Source: Hyphochytrium catenoides
Lineage: Eukaryota > Sar > Hyphochytriomycetes > Hyphochytriales > Hyphochytriaceae
Direction of reading: 5' to 3'
DNA length: 30,921 nt
Assembly: GCA_900088475.1 (NCBI GenBank)
Contig: FLMG01000144.1
Location: forward strand, 1-30,921
Shown here in pieces: positions 1-9,060 of the stretch; within the stretch, counting starts at the first letter, position 1, and every line of letters starts with the position of its first letter. A program made the position numbers and the translations under genes. The notes beneath the pieces are model-generated. The model had not been told where the DNA came from. It saw only the letters and a program-made list of their open reading frames with translations, and searched no databases.

Positions 1-404
1 CTATTTAGAACTGGTCGAGACCGCTACATACCTTAGGTATGGCAAATGTGTGGGAATCAACGGAATCCCCTTCCTTTCGTTCATGAAAGAGATGCCACAC
101 CTCGTTCGCCAATATTTCTTCTGTGGGCTGTTCCTCGACGCCTCCGTTGACATCAGCGTACAAAAGCTGATGTTTACCGCTCTCCAGGTCAAAGCTACTC
201 GAGATGTAAAGTGATGAGCGAGGTGGCGCTATCTTTCTCTAGTAAGGAAGAGAGCCTAACCAACCTTAACACTTTGGCCTCATAATATGTTCTGTCCTCG
301 GGCCAGAGAACGCGGATGAACCTGTTGACCAACGCTTGTCCTTCTTCATCTTCTCTGGGTCGTCTCCATACTCCTTCCAGATCACTTGTAAGGTTGGTCG
401 CCAT
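1..404 (-). CDS. Tudor-like domain protein, 5' part only (continues beyond position 1)
   Basis: Two exons join in phase: 265-404 (ATG at 404) and 32-194, with a 70-nt GT-AG intron at 195-264. A further donor (GTATGT) at 31 sends the gene off the window. Across the junction the protein reads RVLWPEDRTYYEAKVL then SFDLESGKHQLLYAD. This is the pattern of a Tudor-type barrel: a WP-x-D-x-x-(W/Y)Y strand, a short turn, then GKH-x-x-x-Y-D. Tudor-like folds usually bind methylated lysine or arginine in chromatin or RNA-protein particles, but the aromatic cage cannot be judged from this fragment. An acidic stretch and a predicted helix (EEILANEVWHLFHERK) follow. The start is the first in-frame ATG before the domain; an upstream exon is possible. 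Family is fairly sure, function is not. Confidence 0.6.
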
Positions 405-1088
405 AGTATCATCACTGCTGGGATCCTGTCAGCTCAGGATGACTTTGATTTCATGCCAGATCTTGCTCTCCTGGCTCCTGACGTCCTTTCTTTACTGGTA
501 GGATCCAGGCAGTGCTGCTATTGAATGGTCCAGTCAGACCTCCTATCGACCTTCGAAATCCCTGGTCGAGCAGGTTGGTACCTTGCTGTGTGTACGTTGA
601 AACAGATATGAAGTGGAGGAATCCTTGGCCAACAAGCGGACTCGATGCCGAAGGTTCGACAGGATCTCACCATTTCAGAGGGCCAAAAAGATCTCGTGAT
701 CCACCCTAGACTTACGCACGCGACGGGATAGTGCCTGTGCACTGCGGGAAGAAGAGGTGCAAAGGGACGTGGTTTTATGTCATCATATATTTACAGCTTT
801 CACATTTCATGGAGTCCCAAGTCAGTTAACAGCAATCTTGATCGAAGGCTGGCCAACCTCGACTGGCACCCAAGCTGCTAATTGAGCCAGAAAGGGAACA
901 CCGGCCAAGGGCAATCGAAACTCAGCTAGTGTATGGTGGAACTCAATTAGAATAGTGTTACAGGCACCCGGACCATCCTAGGGAACGCCGTAGATGAGAC
1001 TGCTGCCAGTCTGCTATAATACGGAAAACGAGCCTCCGAGGCCCATGACGACCATCTTCCGTAATAAAGGGCCACAAAGCCTTTGCGC
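405..1088. other. Intergenic region between two minus-strand genes
   Basis: Short open frames occur on both strands, but none shows a recognisable domain or a splice-consistent extension. It should hold the 3' end of the fusion gene and the promoter of the Tudor-like gene. I see no clear TATA element or RNA gene. Confidence 0.4.
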
Positions 1089-4000
1089 TCACCACTTCAT
1101 GCTATACTCTGTGGGAGGAGGTAAATATGCGACTTGGAGCCTCTCTTCCTTGGAATACCGCTTTCGAACAACATAAACAGTTGAGAACGGCGACTGAGAG
1201 TACATCAACTGCAGCTCCTTCATGCACTCCTGCAGGTCTGCCCACACATAGCGACTAGCCTTCTCCAGTTCTGGATTCTATAGAACCAGCAGGAGGATGA
1301 CAAACCGAACGAGTCAGGACCATGTTAAACAAAGAAGAGAAAGGAGAAAGAGAACACGGTGTGATTGGGTGCGTTAAAAAGTGGGGAGAGGTCGTCTTAA
1401 TAACAGGTCTGAGTAATGAGGAAAAGTCACGTTTACAAAGCCTAGCAACGGTAACGCGACTAGAGACTAACAGAAACCAAGGACGTAGAGCGACTAGAGG
1501 GGCTATCAAGACGGTAAGTAGGTCATTCTCGATAGGTCAAAGCAGACAGTCTAAGAAAGAAGCCCATCGTCATTGTTTTCTTACCCAGCTGATTCTGCTT
1601 ATGCAATACATTGAAAGAGAAACAACGCAGGTGGCCACCAGTGACGGCTTAAAGCGCAGGAACCGGTATTCCTGTAGGACGAGCTCGGAGAGATACTATT
1701 GACAAGAAATAGTGGTCAAGGCGAGGACACTGAGGCATCAAAAGTATCATTCGACGTACCAGGGCTAGCATTTGAGTCTGCTTAGTTAGTGGAGGCATCA
1801 TTTCTTGGAATATGTGAACAAAATCTAAAACTGTGGACGACCAACAGTGACACCCAGTAACCGATGAAAGAAATAGAAATAGATGGTCAGATAACGATTC
1901 TAGTACTCTGGCTATCAGTGTAACCAGATACCTGTGGGAGCAGCCAGCGAGAAGCCAAGAGAGTTAAGCAGAGTCTCCTCCATTGCTAGTACTTCGGGCG
2001 GTTTATAGACATTATCCGCGCACATCGCCAAATCGTCTACTCCAATGTAGGAGACATCCTCGCATTTTGAGGCCACGTGGAGACAGGTAGCTCCCAAGAG
2101 TTGGAACTTCTTTTTTGGGACCTGAATAGCATATTAGCGACAAGAAGCCCAAGAAAAAGCTACAGGATATGACCGACGCGGAACTCTACGGTCAAGTGGC
2201 GTCTGACCACAACGGAGGGCAAGCCACGAAGACTGAGAAAGACAACGGGGAAAGGAAGAAGATGTGAAGGTGCTTTGACAGTGAGGTCGCTATGTGACGT
2301 TACCTGTACTTTCTCTAGAAACCTATCTGTATAGCTCACTGCTAAAAAAGCGGTCCGAAGACACATCTCGAAAACATCAACCACTGACAACATCCAGAAG
2401 CGGTTAGCCAGAGAGAAACAGTCAGAATGAGGTGAGATTTGATGTATTGTGGCTGAGCAAGTATCAGACGGTTTACCTTCAATAAGCCAATCTACAAGCA
2501 TTGATCGGTGGATGGGCCGAAGGTTCTTCTGTTTGCTGTGTCAGATTATGCAGGTGTTAGTGCGGGCCCCAAGTAAAAGCTACCTTTTACAAGTGAGTTA
2601 TAGAATCCCTTTGTCTACGGGTCTTACTTAAGATAGCTCATCACTGGACAAAGCTTCTGTTCTGAGTCTCTAAGGTAGGCATGATATAGCTCAATCTGCT
2701 CTGAAATGCCTGAATGAGCTGGGGGTAGACGAGGGTAGCATGAGCAAATTTGTCTCGGCAACGGGGATGCAGGATTTGCTAAGGACAGCGTAACGCAATC
2801 ATGCGGATGCACCTACTGCAAGGTAGATAACCCCATATTGATTTTTGCATTCTCTACCTTGTAGTTTTAGAAAGGGCTTCGAAAGGTCGATGGGGATACA
2901 AGGAAAAAGTGGTCGATACAGCGCTGTTTCAGAAGTAAAGAACGGATGTCGCAGTGCTTCTTCGGCGGTGATCCGCCTGTCTGGATCATAGTTCAGCATC
3001 CGTTGCAATAGGTCGATACCGAGCTCACTTAAAGTAGGAAATAAGCGCTTGAGAGGTCGGGGACCCCAGTTTGGAAACTTGAAATTGCAATTTGGCAGGT
3101 TTTTAAAGCCTGGCCAGGTCTGCTCCGTTGGCGTGGAAAGTTTGCTAAATATCTGAAAGAGCTGTAGAGCGGAGAAAAAACCAGAAGCATTAGAAGCAAG
3201 GCCTAGACTTCTTTCATCACCCGTGGTATCTCCCTTTATCAGAGCTTTCCGACCCCCTTGCCGTTTTTCAGCGTTGTGCCCTTTTCCGTCAGCTTACCTG
3301 GTCCACCTCTGATATTCCAGTGAAAAGTGGCCTGCCTTGTGCCATCTCAGCAAAAATGCATCCCACGGACCAGATATCTACCGCTGGAGAGTAACCCCTG
3401 ACTCCCATAAGAATCTCAGGTGGTCGATACCAAAGTGTGACAACCTCTGTGGTGTAGACTCGCCGCGGATAGCCTGTCGCTCTAACTAATGCAAAGTCTG
3501 ATACTAAGAGCTTCGCGTCGTCTGCAAGAGGAAAGAATGCCCGTCAGAAGCAATACCTGATACGAAGGCAAGACGACGATAGGTGTATGACAAAAAGCGG
3601 AAACAGGAACGGTCAAAACACGGAAGAATCACGGTGCTAAAAGCAAGCTGAACAAAGGTGGACGGACGGGAAGAGTGACGTTACTGCCAGACCTAGAGAG
3701 CCATCATGCCCCTTTTTGATAAGTAGGTGCTTAGGTTTCAGGTTTCGGTGCAGTATTCCCCGTCGATGGCAGTAAGCTATCGCATCTAATAGCTGATGAA
3801 GGAGCTTTCTCGCCTATATACAAATCATTGCTTAGCGCCTGGCCCGATCAATAGTGGGCAGCTAAATATAACGGATTCTTACCTGTCTCTCTGGTAACAC
3901 GGTGCCACCATTGGGGTCATTTCCGGGGTTGACGATATCATGCAAGGTGTGGTCTATGAATGGAAAAAACACGTGAAGCTTGTTGCTTGACAAGTTCACC

Positions 4001-4797
4001 ATTTCTAACGACGCGATGTGTCGATGGTTCATTCCTTCCAACACCGCCAACTCTCGAAGCATGTAGTAAGGCACGCCTTCACCTGTTGGATACACTCGTG
4101 CCCGCTTCATAGCTAGAATACGCCCTGTCGATCGTTCTCTGACCCTGAAGCAGACGCCCTCTGTGCCAGTATTTTTGATACCAAAATTTTGAAAGTTTCT
4201 CCAGTTAACGCCTCCATCTGGATCCATCCAAGATACTCGATTCCAGAGCGACGGGATGTTGTGTAGCTCTCTCCACTTCTTGGAAACGAGCATCCTGTTC
4301 ACCTGGTCATCTACATCCACCAAGTACTCAAGGATGTGTAGGAGGAGAACGGTCGGAAGATCCTCAATGTGGAAGCCGATTGGCTGCTTATCCAGGGCAT
4401 CATCTTCTTCATGGTCACTCTTCGTGCTTGAGGCAGTGGGCGATGTGATTTTTATCTCGCGCCTGAATGCCTTGACATTCCGGTAGCCTTCTCTTTCCCG
4501 GACGTCAATTGAGAGCATATCCTCTCCATGGGGAAATGTCTGCTGGGTTAAAGCCGCTCCATCGTCCGAGCCGGAAGCGGCTTCTAAGATACGCTTTCGC
4601 TTCCCTAAAATATGTGCAGGAAGCTCATCATCTGTGAAAGGAGTATTAGAGGTTTAGGTTTAAGTGCAATCTGGATGAGTCCACTCACAGGGTGTTGAGA
4701 TTGCATCTGGATATGGCTCCTCCTTAGCACACGAATCTGTCACTTGCGTGCTTTCGAGGTCAGACGCTTTCTCCTCTCTCTGTGGATAGTCTGCCAT
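1089..4797 (-). CDS. F-box / CDK-like pseudokinase / cyclin fusion protein (785 aa, 12 exons)
   Basis: Exons on the minus strand: 4689-4797, 3883-4631, 3693-3813, 3298-3521, 2858-3161, 2628-2778, 2477-2535, 2304-2383, 1932-2121, 1760-1830, 1585-1695, 1089-1277. They total 2358 nt, stay in frame at all 11 junctions and end in TGA. An F-box spans about residues 128-169 ([13 protein letters not shown], then SKKWRELHN). A CDK-like kinase spans about 185-476: beta-3 Lys212, helix PYYMLRE (224-230) in place of PSTAIRE, HRN (Asn310 for the catalytic Asp), His315 for the Mg-binding Asn, DFA (335-337), Thr350 at the CDK2 Thr160 position, then WYRPPEIL. A cyclin spans about 530-770, with LVDWLIE, SYTDRFL, ASKCEDV and a second fold at [10 protein letters not shown]. 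Animal cyclin F (F-box plus cyclin) is an SCF substrate receptor. I infer an SCF adaptor carrying its own pseudo-CDK/cyclin module. The ATG at 4797 is the likeliest start; an upstream exon is possible. Confidence 0.85.
2779..2857 (-). other. Intron that joins the kinase part to the cyclin part of the fusion gene
   Basis: The donor is AAG|GTAGAG and the acceptor is GTCCTTAG|CAAAT, 79 nt apart, within the gene's usual intron size. Splicing carries one leftover base into GCA-AAT-CCT and opens the cyclin frame. If the intron is retained, the kinase frame runs 19 more codons to a TGA at 2799-2801, giving an F-box/kinase protein without cyclin. The cyclin frame has no ATG before its conserved first helix, so it is unlikely to be a separate gene. 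Confidence 0.75.
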
Positions 4798-4972
4798 TGC
4801 CTCCACGTCTTCAGCCCACTCGGATGTGGAGTCTGCAGCCAGAAGGCTGAGAAATCAGTCCAGCAACCACCCAGAGACACGATGTGAGGTCAACAGCGTT
4901 CTAGAATCTGACAGGTGATAAAGGTCGACCAGACCACAGAAAACTTAGAGCCTGAAGGACTCCCTGTTCCCT

Positions 4973-4988
4973 GCTATAAAGCTATAAA
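4973..4988. repeat. 8-bp tandem duplication containing TATAAA
   Basis: The unit GCTATAAA occurs twice in direct succession. It looks TATA-like on the plus strand but lies about 950 nt from the plus-strand start codon at 5936, so I do not call it a promoter. Confidence 0.6.
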
Positions 4989-5075
4989 GTTGCCGCCATC
5001 TGCTTTCGTCGGCCTCTTCTGCACGCAATAGGCTTCAGCAGGAGCTTCGTATGGAATCAGATTACTTTGTCTGAA

Positions 5076-5102
5076 GAAGATGCTGTCGAGAAGATGCTGT
5101 CG
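5076..5102. repeat. 14-bp tandem duplication
   Basis: GAAGATGCTGTCGA is followed immediately by GAAGATGCTGTCG, a perfect duplication in the region between the divergent F-box genes. It may be a replication-slippage product; no function is evident. Confidence 0.7.
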
Positions 5103-5935
5103 GCCGCGCGCTCGGCTGGTTTGCTCTGAAGGTGTTTCAACCAAAGCAGCCAGCCTTCTTCACTTCGCTACAAATGTTCTTCTCCCTTACTAATCCCTTT
5201 TGATAACGAAGCCGTGTCTCATCCACTCTGTCTTGCGCTGTGGTTCCGTTTAGGCTCTAAAGTTTAAGGCTTATGACACTGCTATCTATCTCAATCCACT
5301 CTGTCCCTCACCTACGTTAAAATTTGATCATAAATGACAAGAGAAGGAGAAATCGCCAGTTTCTGCTCTCCCTGGCTTCTAAAATTGTCCTCACACAGTG
5401 TGAAGCCAAACACACAACTCACAGGCTTCATAGGATCTCAGAGAGATGTAAAGAATGGCAATTTAGGGTGTTCAAAAGCCCAGAACGTTTTTGACATCAG
5501 GTAAGCTTCAGTAATCATAAACCCATCACACTTTTTATTTTCGATGGTTTCACGAAGGTTTCATAAGACGTATAAGCTTCAATAAAAAAGACCTGCCTGT
5601 TTGAAAGCTTCACACATTCCAAAGCGGCACGATGCAACCTACATACCCTTTGTCCTGGGGGAGGCTTCCCTGAAGGCCAAGAGAAAAAGACTGGGCTTGG
5701 TTGTGTTGCTTCCTCATTGGCTCATTGGTCACATCATCGCCGCGATCTCCATCTGCAGATGTCAGAAGGCCTCAAGTCCATGAGAAAGGGATCTCTGGCT
5801 GATACATCTGTTAGGTCCTCCTCTGAGATATTATTTATATATTGCTCCGTCTGATTTCCACCCCTCTGGCGAAACCTGGGAAGTGATATAGGGGAAAACT
5901 AGAGTAGGTTTGGGAAAGCGCGGCGTAGCCGTCAG

Positions 5936-7644
5936 ATGATAGTAGGCGGCGATGACGACAATGGATTTCGGCCATCAGCCCAAGTTTATAAGGATGACGA
6001 GGAGAATGAGAAAGGTGACCAGCCGCTCGCCAACGAAGAGACGCTTTATAATGAGGGGGTACAAAAATGCTATACCCTGAAAGAGCTATGTATCAGGTCC
6101 ATGGTGAGAGGATGGCGCTCGAGCTTCGAGTCAATGCTTCACTGGTAGGTGCCACGACAGCCGTAATTTGACTCCTTGTAGGAGTAATAGACTCTTTTCA
6201 GGGTGCCGGACGAGCTGGTCAACGAGATACTGGAGGATATGTCACAGAGCCATCAGGTAGTGCTTACAAGTCCCGTGATCATGGGAAAGCATTATCTGAC
6301 AGCACGCATTCTGGTTCCACGTTCCACAGGTTACAGAGCCGGTGGTTTGTGCGATGACAAGGTCCTCCCGCCAAGCTCTAAAGCTTTCTAAGTGCTATAT
6401 GGTGCGCAAATCTATCATCAGGCAAATTCCCTATCATAGTCCAAAGTTGGTAAGCTCCTAGAGCACAACCACGCACTTCCTCTTATTGCTAAGGTCTCTC
6501 CGACAGCTATCCTTAGATCTTACCGGCTGCCAACAAGTCAATAATACTGTCGTAAGAAGCATCCTTCAAGGATGCGGGTCGCTAAGGAATCTATCCCTCG
6601 CTGGTTGCTCCCGTATCACCGACTCGGCGTTCGATCCTGAGCAGTCGCCCTTCTATCCACTGGCAGCATTGCTGTCATTGCAGGTGGCATTGGTTCTGCT
6701 TGTGTAGATCGCCCTCTTGCTCAATCCTTTTGCTGCAGTTCCTTGACCTTAGTGGTTGCACCCAAATCAATGGAGAGATGATGCACATTATGGTTAAAAA
6801 CTGCAGATCTCTGGAATACGTGAATCTATCAAAGTGCAAGGTACAATCACAAGCCCTTATTAATAGTGTTTCCGCTTTGCTTAGTTTTGGCCATTTATGT
6901 TCCTACAGAAGCTCCGAGGTGACTGCCTGCGGGTGTTCCTACAGTCTATGCGGAGTCTCAAGAGATTAGACCTAGCTGCAACGGTGAGTCCAGCTTAAAA
7001 CGTTCTGCAGTTCTGAGGTACTGACGCATGTGCAGCGTGATGTCATGGCCAGTGCCATTCTCGAGTGCTCGGAAGGGAGCAGTTTCCAAAGCCCATTTAA
7101 TAACCGGCTTGAGGAGCTAGATCTTAGTCACTGTACTCTATCGGACGCCAGCGTTTCGCAGCTCTCGGTGGTTTTGCCACGTCTGACAACCCTGAACTTA
7201 CGATGGAACGTAAAGATCACCGACTCGGGCTTAGCAGGTCTTGCCCAGAACTGCCATGACTTACGAGTTCTCGATATTCGTGGGTGCAATGAAATAACGG
7301 ACGTAGGTGTGACAGCTCTCTGCAGTGCTTGTCCGTTCTTGACAGAGTAAGTGGCCTCTCGAGACGACTTCAAGATAGGTAGACTGATGCATTGTGTGAA
7401 CTGCAGGCTCAACCTATCATTCTGTATGAAGCTCACAAACACAGTAGTTGATCATCTCAGCAGAAGTTGTCGTCAACTAGAAGTGATCTCTTTCTCCTGG
7501 TGCCACGATATTAACCCACGGCGTATAGTCAGATTTGCCAGAGAAGTTCCGACACTGCGGATGATCATAGTCCATAATGAGCACTCGTGGCCCAAAGAGC
7601 TCCGCCAGGAGTTAGTTGACTTAGGGATAGTAATTGGCCTCTAG
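5936..7644 (+). CDS. F-box/leucine-rich repeat protein (FBXL type, 428 aa, 8 exons)
   Basis: Exons 5936-6144, 6202-6256, 6330-6449, 6507-6683, 6739-6840, 6909-6983, 7036-7346 and 7407-7644 join in phase (1287 nt, TAG stop); introns are 52-73 nt. After an acidic N-terminus of about 70 residues, an F-box starts at WVPDELVNEILEDM. Cysteine-containing leucine-rich repeats follow, of the L-x-x-L-(D/N)-L-x-x-C type: LSLDLTGCQQVNN, LSLAGCSRITD, FLDLSGCTQING, LDLSHCTLSD, LDIRGCNEITD and LNLSFCMKLTN. This is the arrangement of FBXL proteins, in which the F-box binds SKP1 in an SCF ubiquitin ligase and the repeats bind the substrate. The substrate cannot be told from sequence. The gene is divergent from another F-box gene. 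The ATG at 5936 is assumed. Confidence 0.85.
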
Positions 7645-7977
7645 AGTGCCTTTAGAACGGTTTATTTATGGCCTAAGGGCCTATTTGAAACTACAACTGG
7701 CTTTAGAGTACATCTTTCCGGATGGGGCCCCGAGCATCTCGGCCTGGCCTTAAATAGGGTATCTCGCTATCTTCTATAAGGACGGCTTCAGGGTGGAGTC
7801 ACGCTTGATGCCGTATCGCTTTTGACCCACAGTCATGAACGGCTGCCCTAACCCATACTCGGCGTTAGTTGTAGCCAAGACCCCGCTCTCGCCCGCATTA
7901 ATGCTGGTTCAAAGAAGAATTTCATGAGTACTTCCTTAGCTGTGGTTTGTCAATGTGATGATAGTAAGGAAAAGCGC
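7645..7977. other. Intergenic region between convergent genes
   Basis: About 330 nt separate the stop of the F-box/LRR gene from the stop of the small minus-strand gene. It should hold both 3' ends. I see no coding potential or clear structural RNA here. Confidence 0.4.
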
Positions 7978-8172
7978 TTACTCGTTAAGAGATTTCTTTA
8001 AAACCTCCACTTTCTCATCGTAGGTCTTGGGAGTGTTTGGGTCAAAGAATAAGTCCTGATAGTCTTCTTGCCACCGCTTCGCCGATTGGAGCTCTTTACC
8101 GACGCGTTGGGCCCAATTGGTCATCTCTGCTACAGCGTCCTTTGTCTTCCCTTTCTTGTCGTCAGTAGCCAT
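7978..8172 (-). CDS. Small conserved-looking protein, 64 aa, unknown function
   Basis: One uninterrupted frame runs from ATG (8172) to TAA. The protein is highly charged and soluble-looking, with no signal peptide or membrane segment. It begins MATDDKKGKTKDAVAEM, then has a probable amphipathic helix (TNWAQRVGKELQSAKRWQED), an aromatic turn (YQDLFFDP), a proline step (NTPKTYDEK) and a C-terminal helix. The ordered composition and helix-turn-helix layout look like a real short protein, but I do not recognise the family. No intron is needed. Small proteins of axonemes can look like this, and the window also carries an IFT25-like gene, but that link is only a guess. Confidence 0.55.
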   Translation of the reverse strand: MATDDKKGKTKDAVAEMTNWAQRVGKELQSAKRWQEDYQDLFFDPNTPKTYDEKVEVLKKSLNE

Positions 8173-8473
8173 CCTAGGATGCTGCAGTAATGCTCCTTTG
8201 AGAATAACTGCCTATGTAAAGCTTCGAGCTCTCGTATACGTCTTGAGTAAGCTGCAGACTGGTAAATTTTGTGATATCAAGATGGCTCGGCTTGAGTCTC
8301 AGTTCAGTAAGCTACCTATCATGTTATTGCTATTGGCGGCAGCGGCACGAGTGGCGCTATTGATGGCTTCTGATGGGCAGAGCGGATGGCGGATCATCCT
8401 TTTTGCTATAAATAGCTTCAAGTTGGCATAGAAGTGTAACCAGAATCCTAGGCTCTACATCAGCGATTAAACC
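8173..8473. other. Intergenic region, nothing firm
   Basis: A plus-strand frame crosses part of this stretch but overlaps the small gene in antisense and shows no domain. A TATAAATA word occurs near 8405; it is not at a usual distance from any start codon I can support. Confidence 0.3.
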
Positions 8474-8663
8474 CTACGGCATGAAGGACATTCGGAATGT
8501 ATAGGTTTCGCCGTTTATTGCAACACAAGCGACCGGGAGCTTACCCCACACGCTTGAGTATTGGAGGAATATTTCCAGTCGGGTGAAGATTTCAAAAAGA
8601 AGAACTTTCTTGCTTGAGCTCAAAAAGTACAACCACTCTGAAACCCAGTGCCCACCCACCCTT

Positions 8664-8948
8664 TCAGGTGTCAATAAATGTGCAGAATCCCTCCCCAGAA
8701 TTGCATTGAAAACGAGTTTTGGAAAACGACAGACGCGGTAATTGGGAGGAGACATTATTGAGAGACGAGGACCCTCGAGGGTGGGTAGGATGAGGGCCGA
8801 ATCTCATGTGGGGCTTGTCAGTACACAGATTGTGCGTCTGCAACTTCTCTCGCCCATGAACAAGCCAAGTAAGCGCACCTTCCAGATTCGATGACGCTAC
8901 AAAAAACCCGTTTGCGAGAATTAGTAGAAGGGGAAATACAAAGGCCAT
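8664..8948 (-). CDS. Possible small secreted protein (doubtful, gene structure unresolved)
   Basis: From the ATG at 8948 the frame begins MAFVFPLLLILANGFFVASS, a textbook signal-peptide shape: a short start, a hydrophobic core and a small-residue cleavage region. The next 70 or so residues are not recognisable. A different frame on the same strand ends at 8474 with a beta-rich stretch (LPVACVAINGETYTFRMSF), which could be a later exon. I could not find a GT-AG intron of normal size that links the two in phase. The start lies 112 nt from the divergent MAF1 start. Chance hydrophobic reading is a real alternative. Confidence 0.25.
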   Translation of the reverse strand: MAFVFPLLLILANGFFVASSNLEGALTWLVHGREKLQTHNLCTDKPHMRFGPHPTHPRGSSSLNNVSSQLPRLSFSKTRFQCNSGEGFCTFIDT

Positions 8949-9060
8949 TTTGGAAACAGGAACTGGTTAGGTTCAGATGCATACTTTGCCGATAGAGCTT
9001 CGTTCGCTCAGGGACAAAATTTTAGGCTAAGCTATAGCTGTTGTCTGAAAAGAGATCACC

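Larger units (their letters stand above)
4798..5935. other. Intergenic region between two divergent F-box genes
   Basis: This stretch of about 1.1 kb lies between the start of the minus-strand F-box/CDK-like/cyclin gene and the plus-strand F-box/LRR gene, so it should contain both promoters. It includes two short tandem duplications (4973-4988 and 5076-5102) and several AAGCTTCA/GGCTTCA-like words between about 5400 and 5620. No convincing coding region is visible. Whether the promoter is shared is inference from layout. Confidence 0.45.

Noticed and set aside
1089-4797. Separate neighbouring genes for an F-box/kinase protein and a cyclin
   Set aside because: The cyclin frame has no ATG before its conserved first helix. 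A normal-sized GT-AG intron (2779-2857) links the two parts in phase, and the whole 2358-nt reading frame stays intact. RNA evidence would still be decisive.
8405-8412. TATA box
   Set aside because: No supported start codon lies at a usual distance on either strand; such A/T words are expected by chance.
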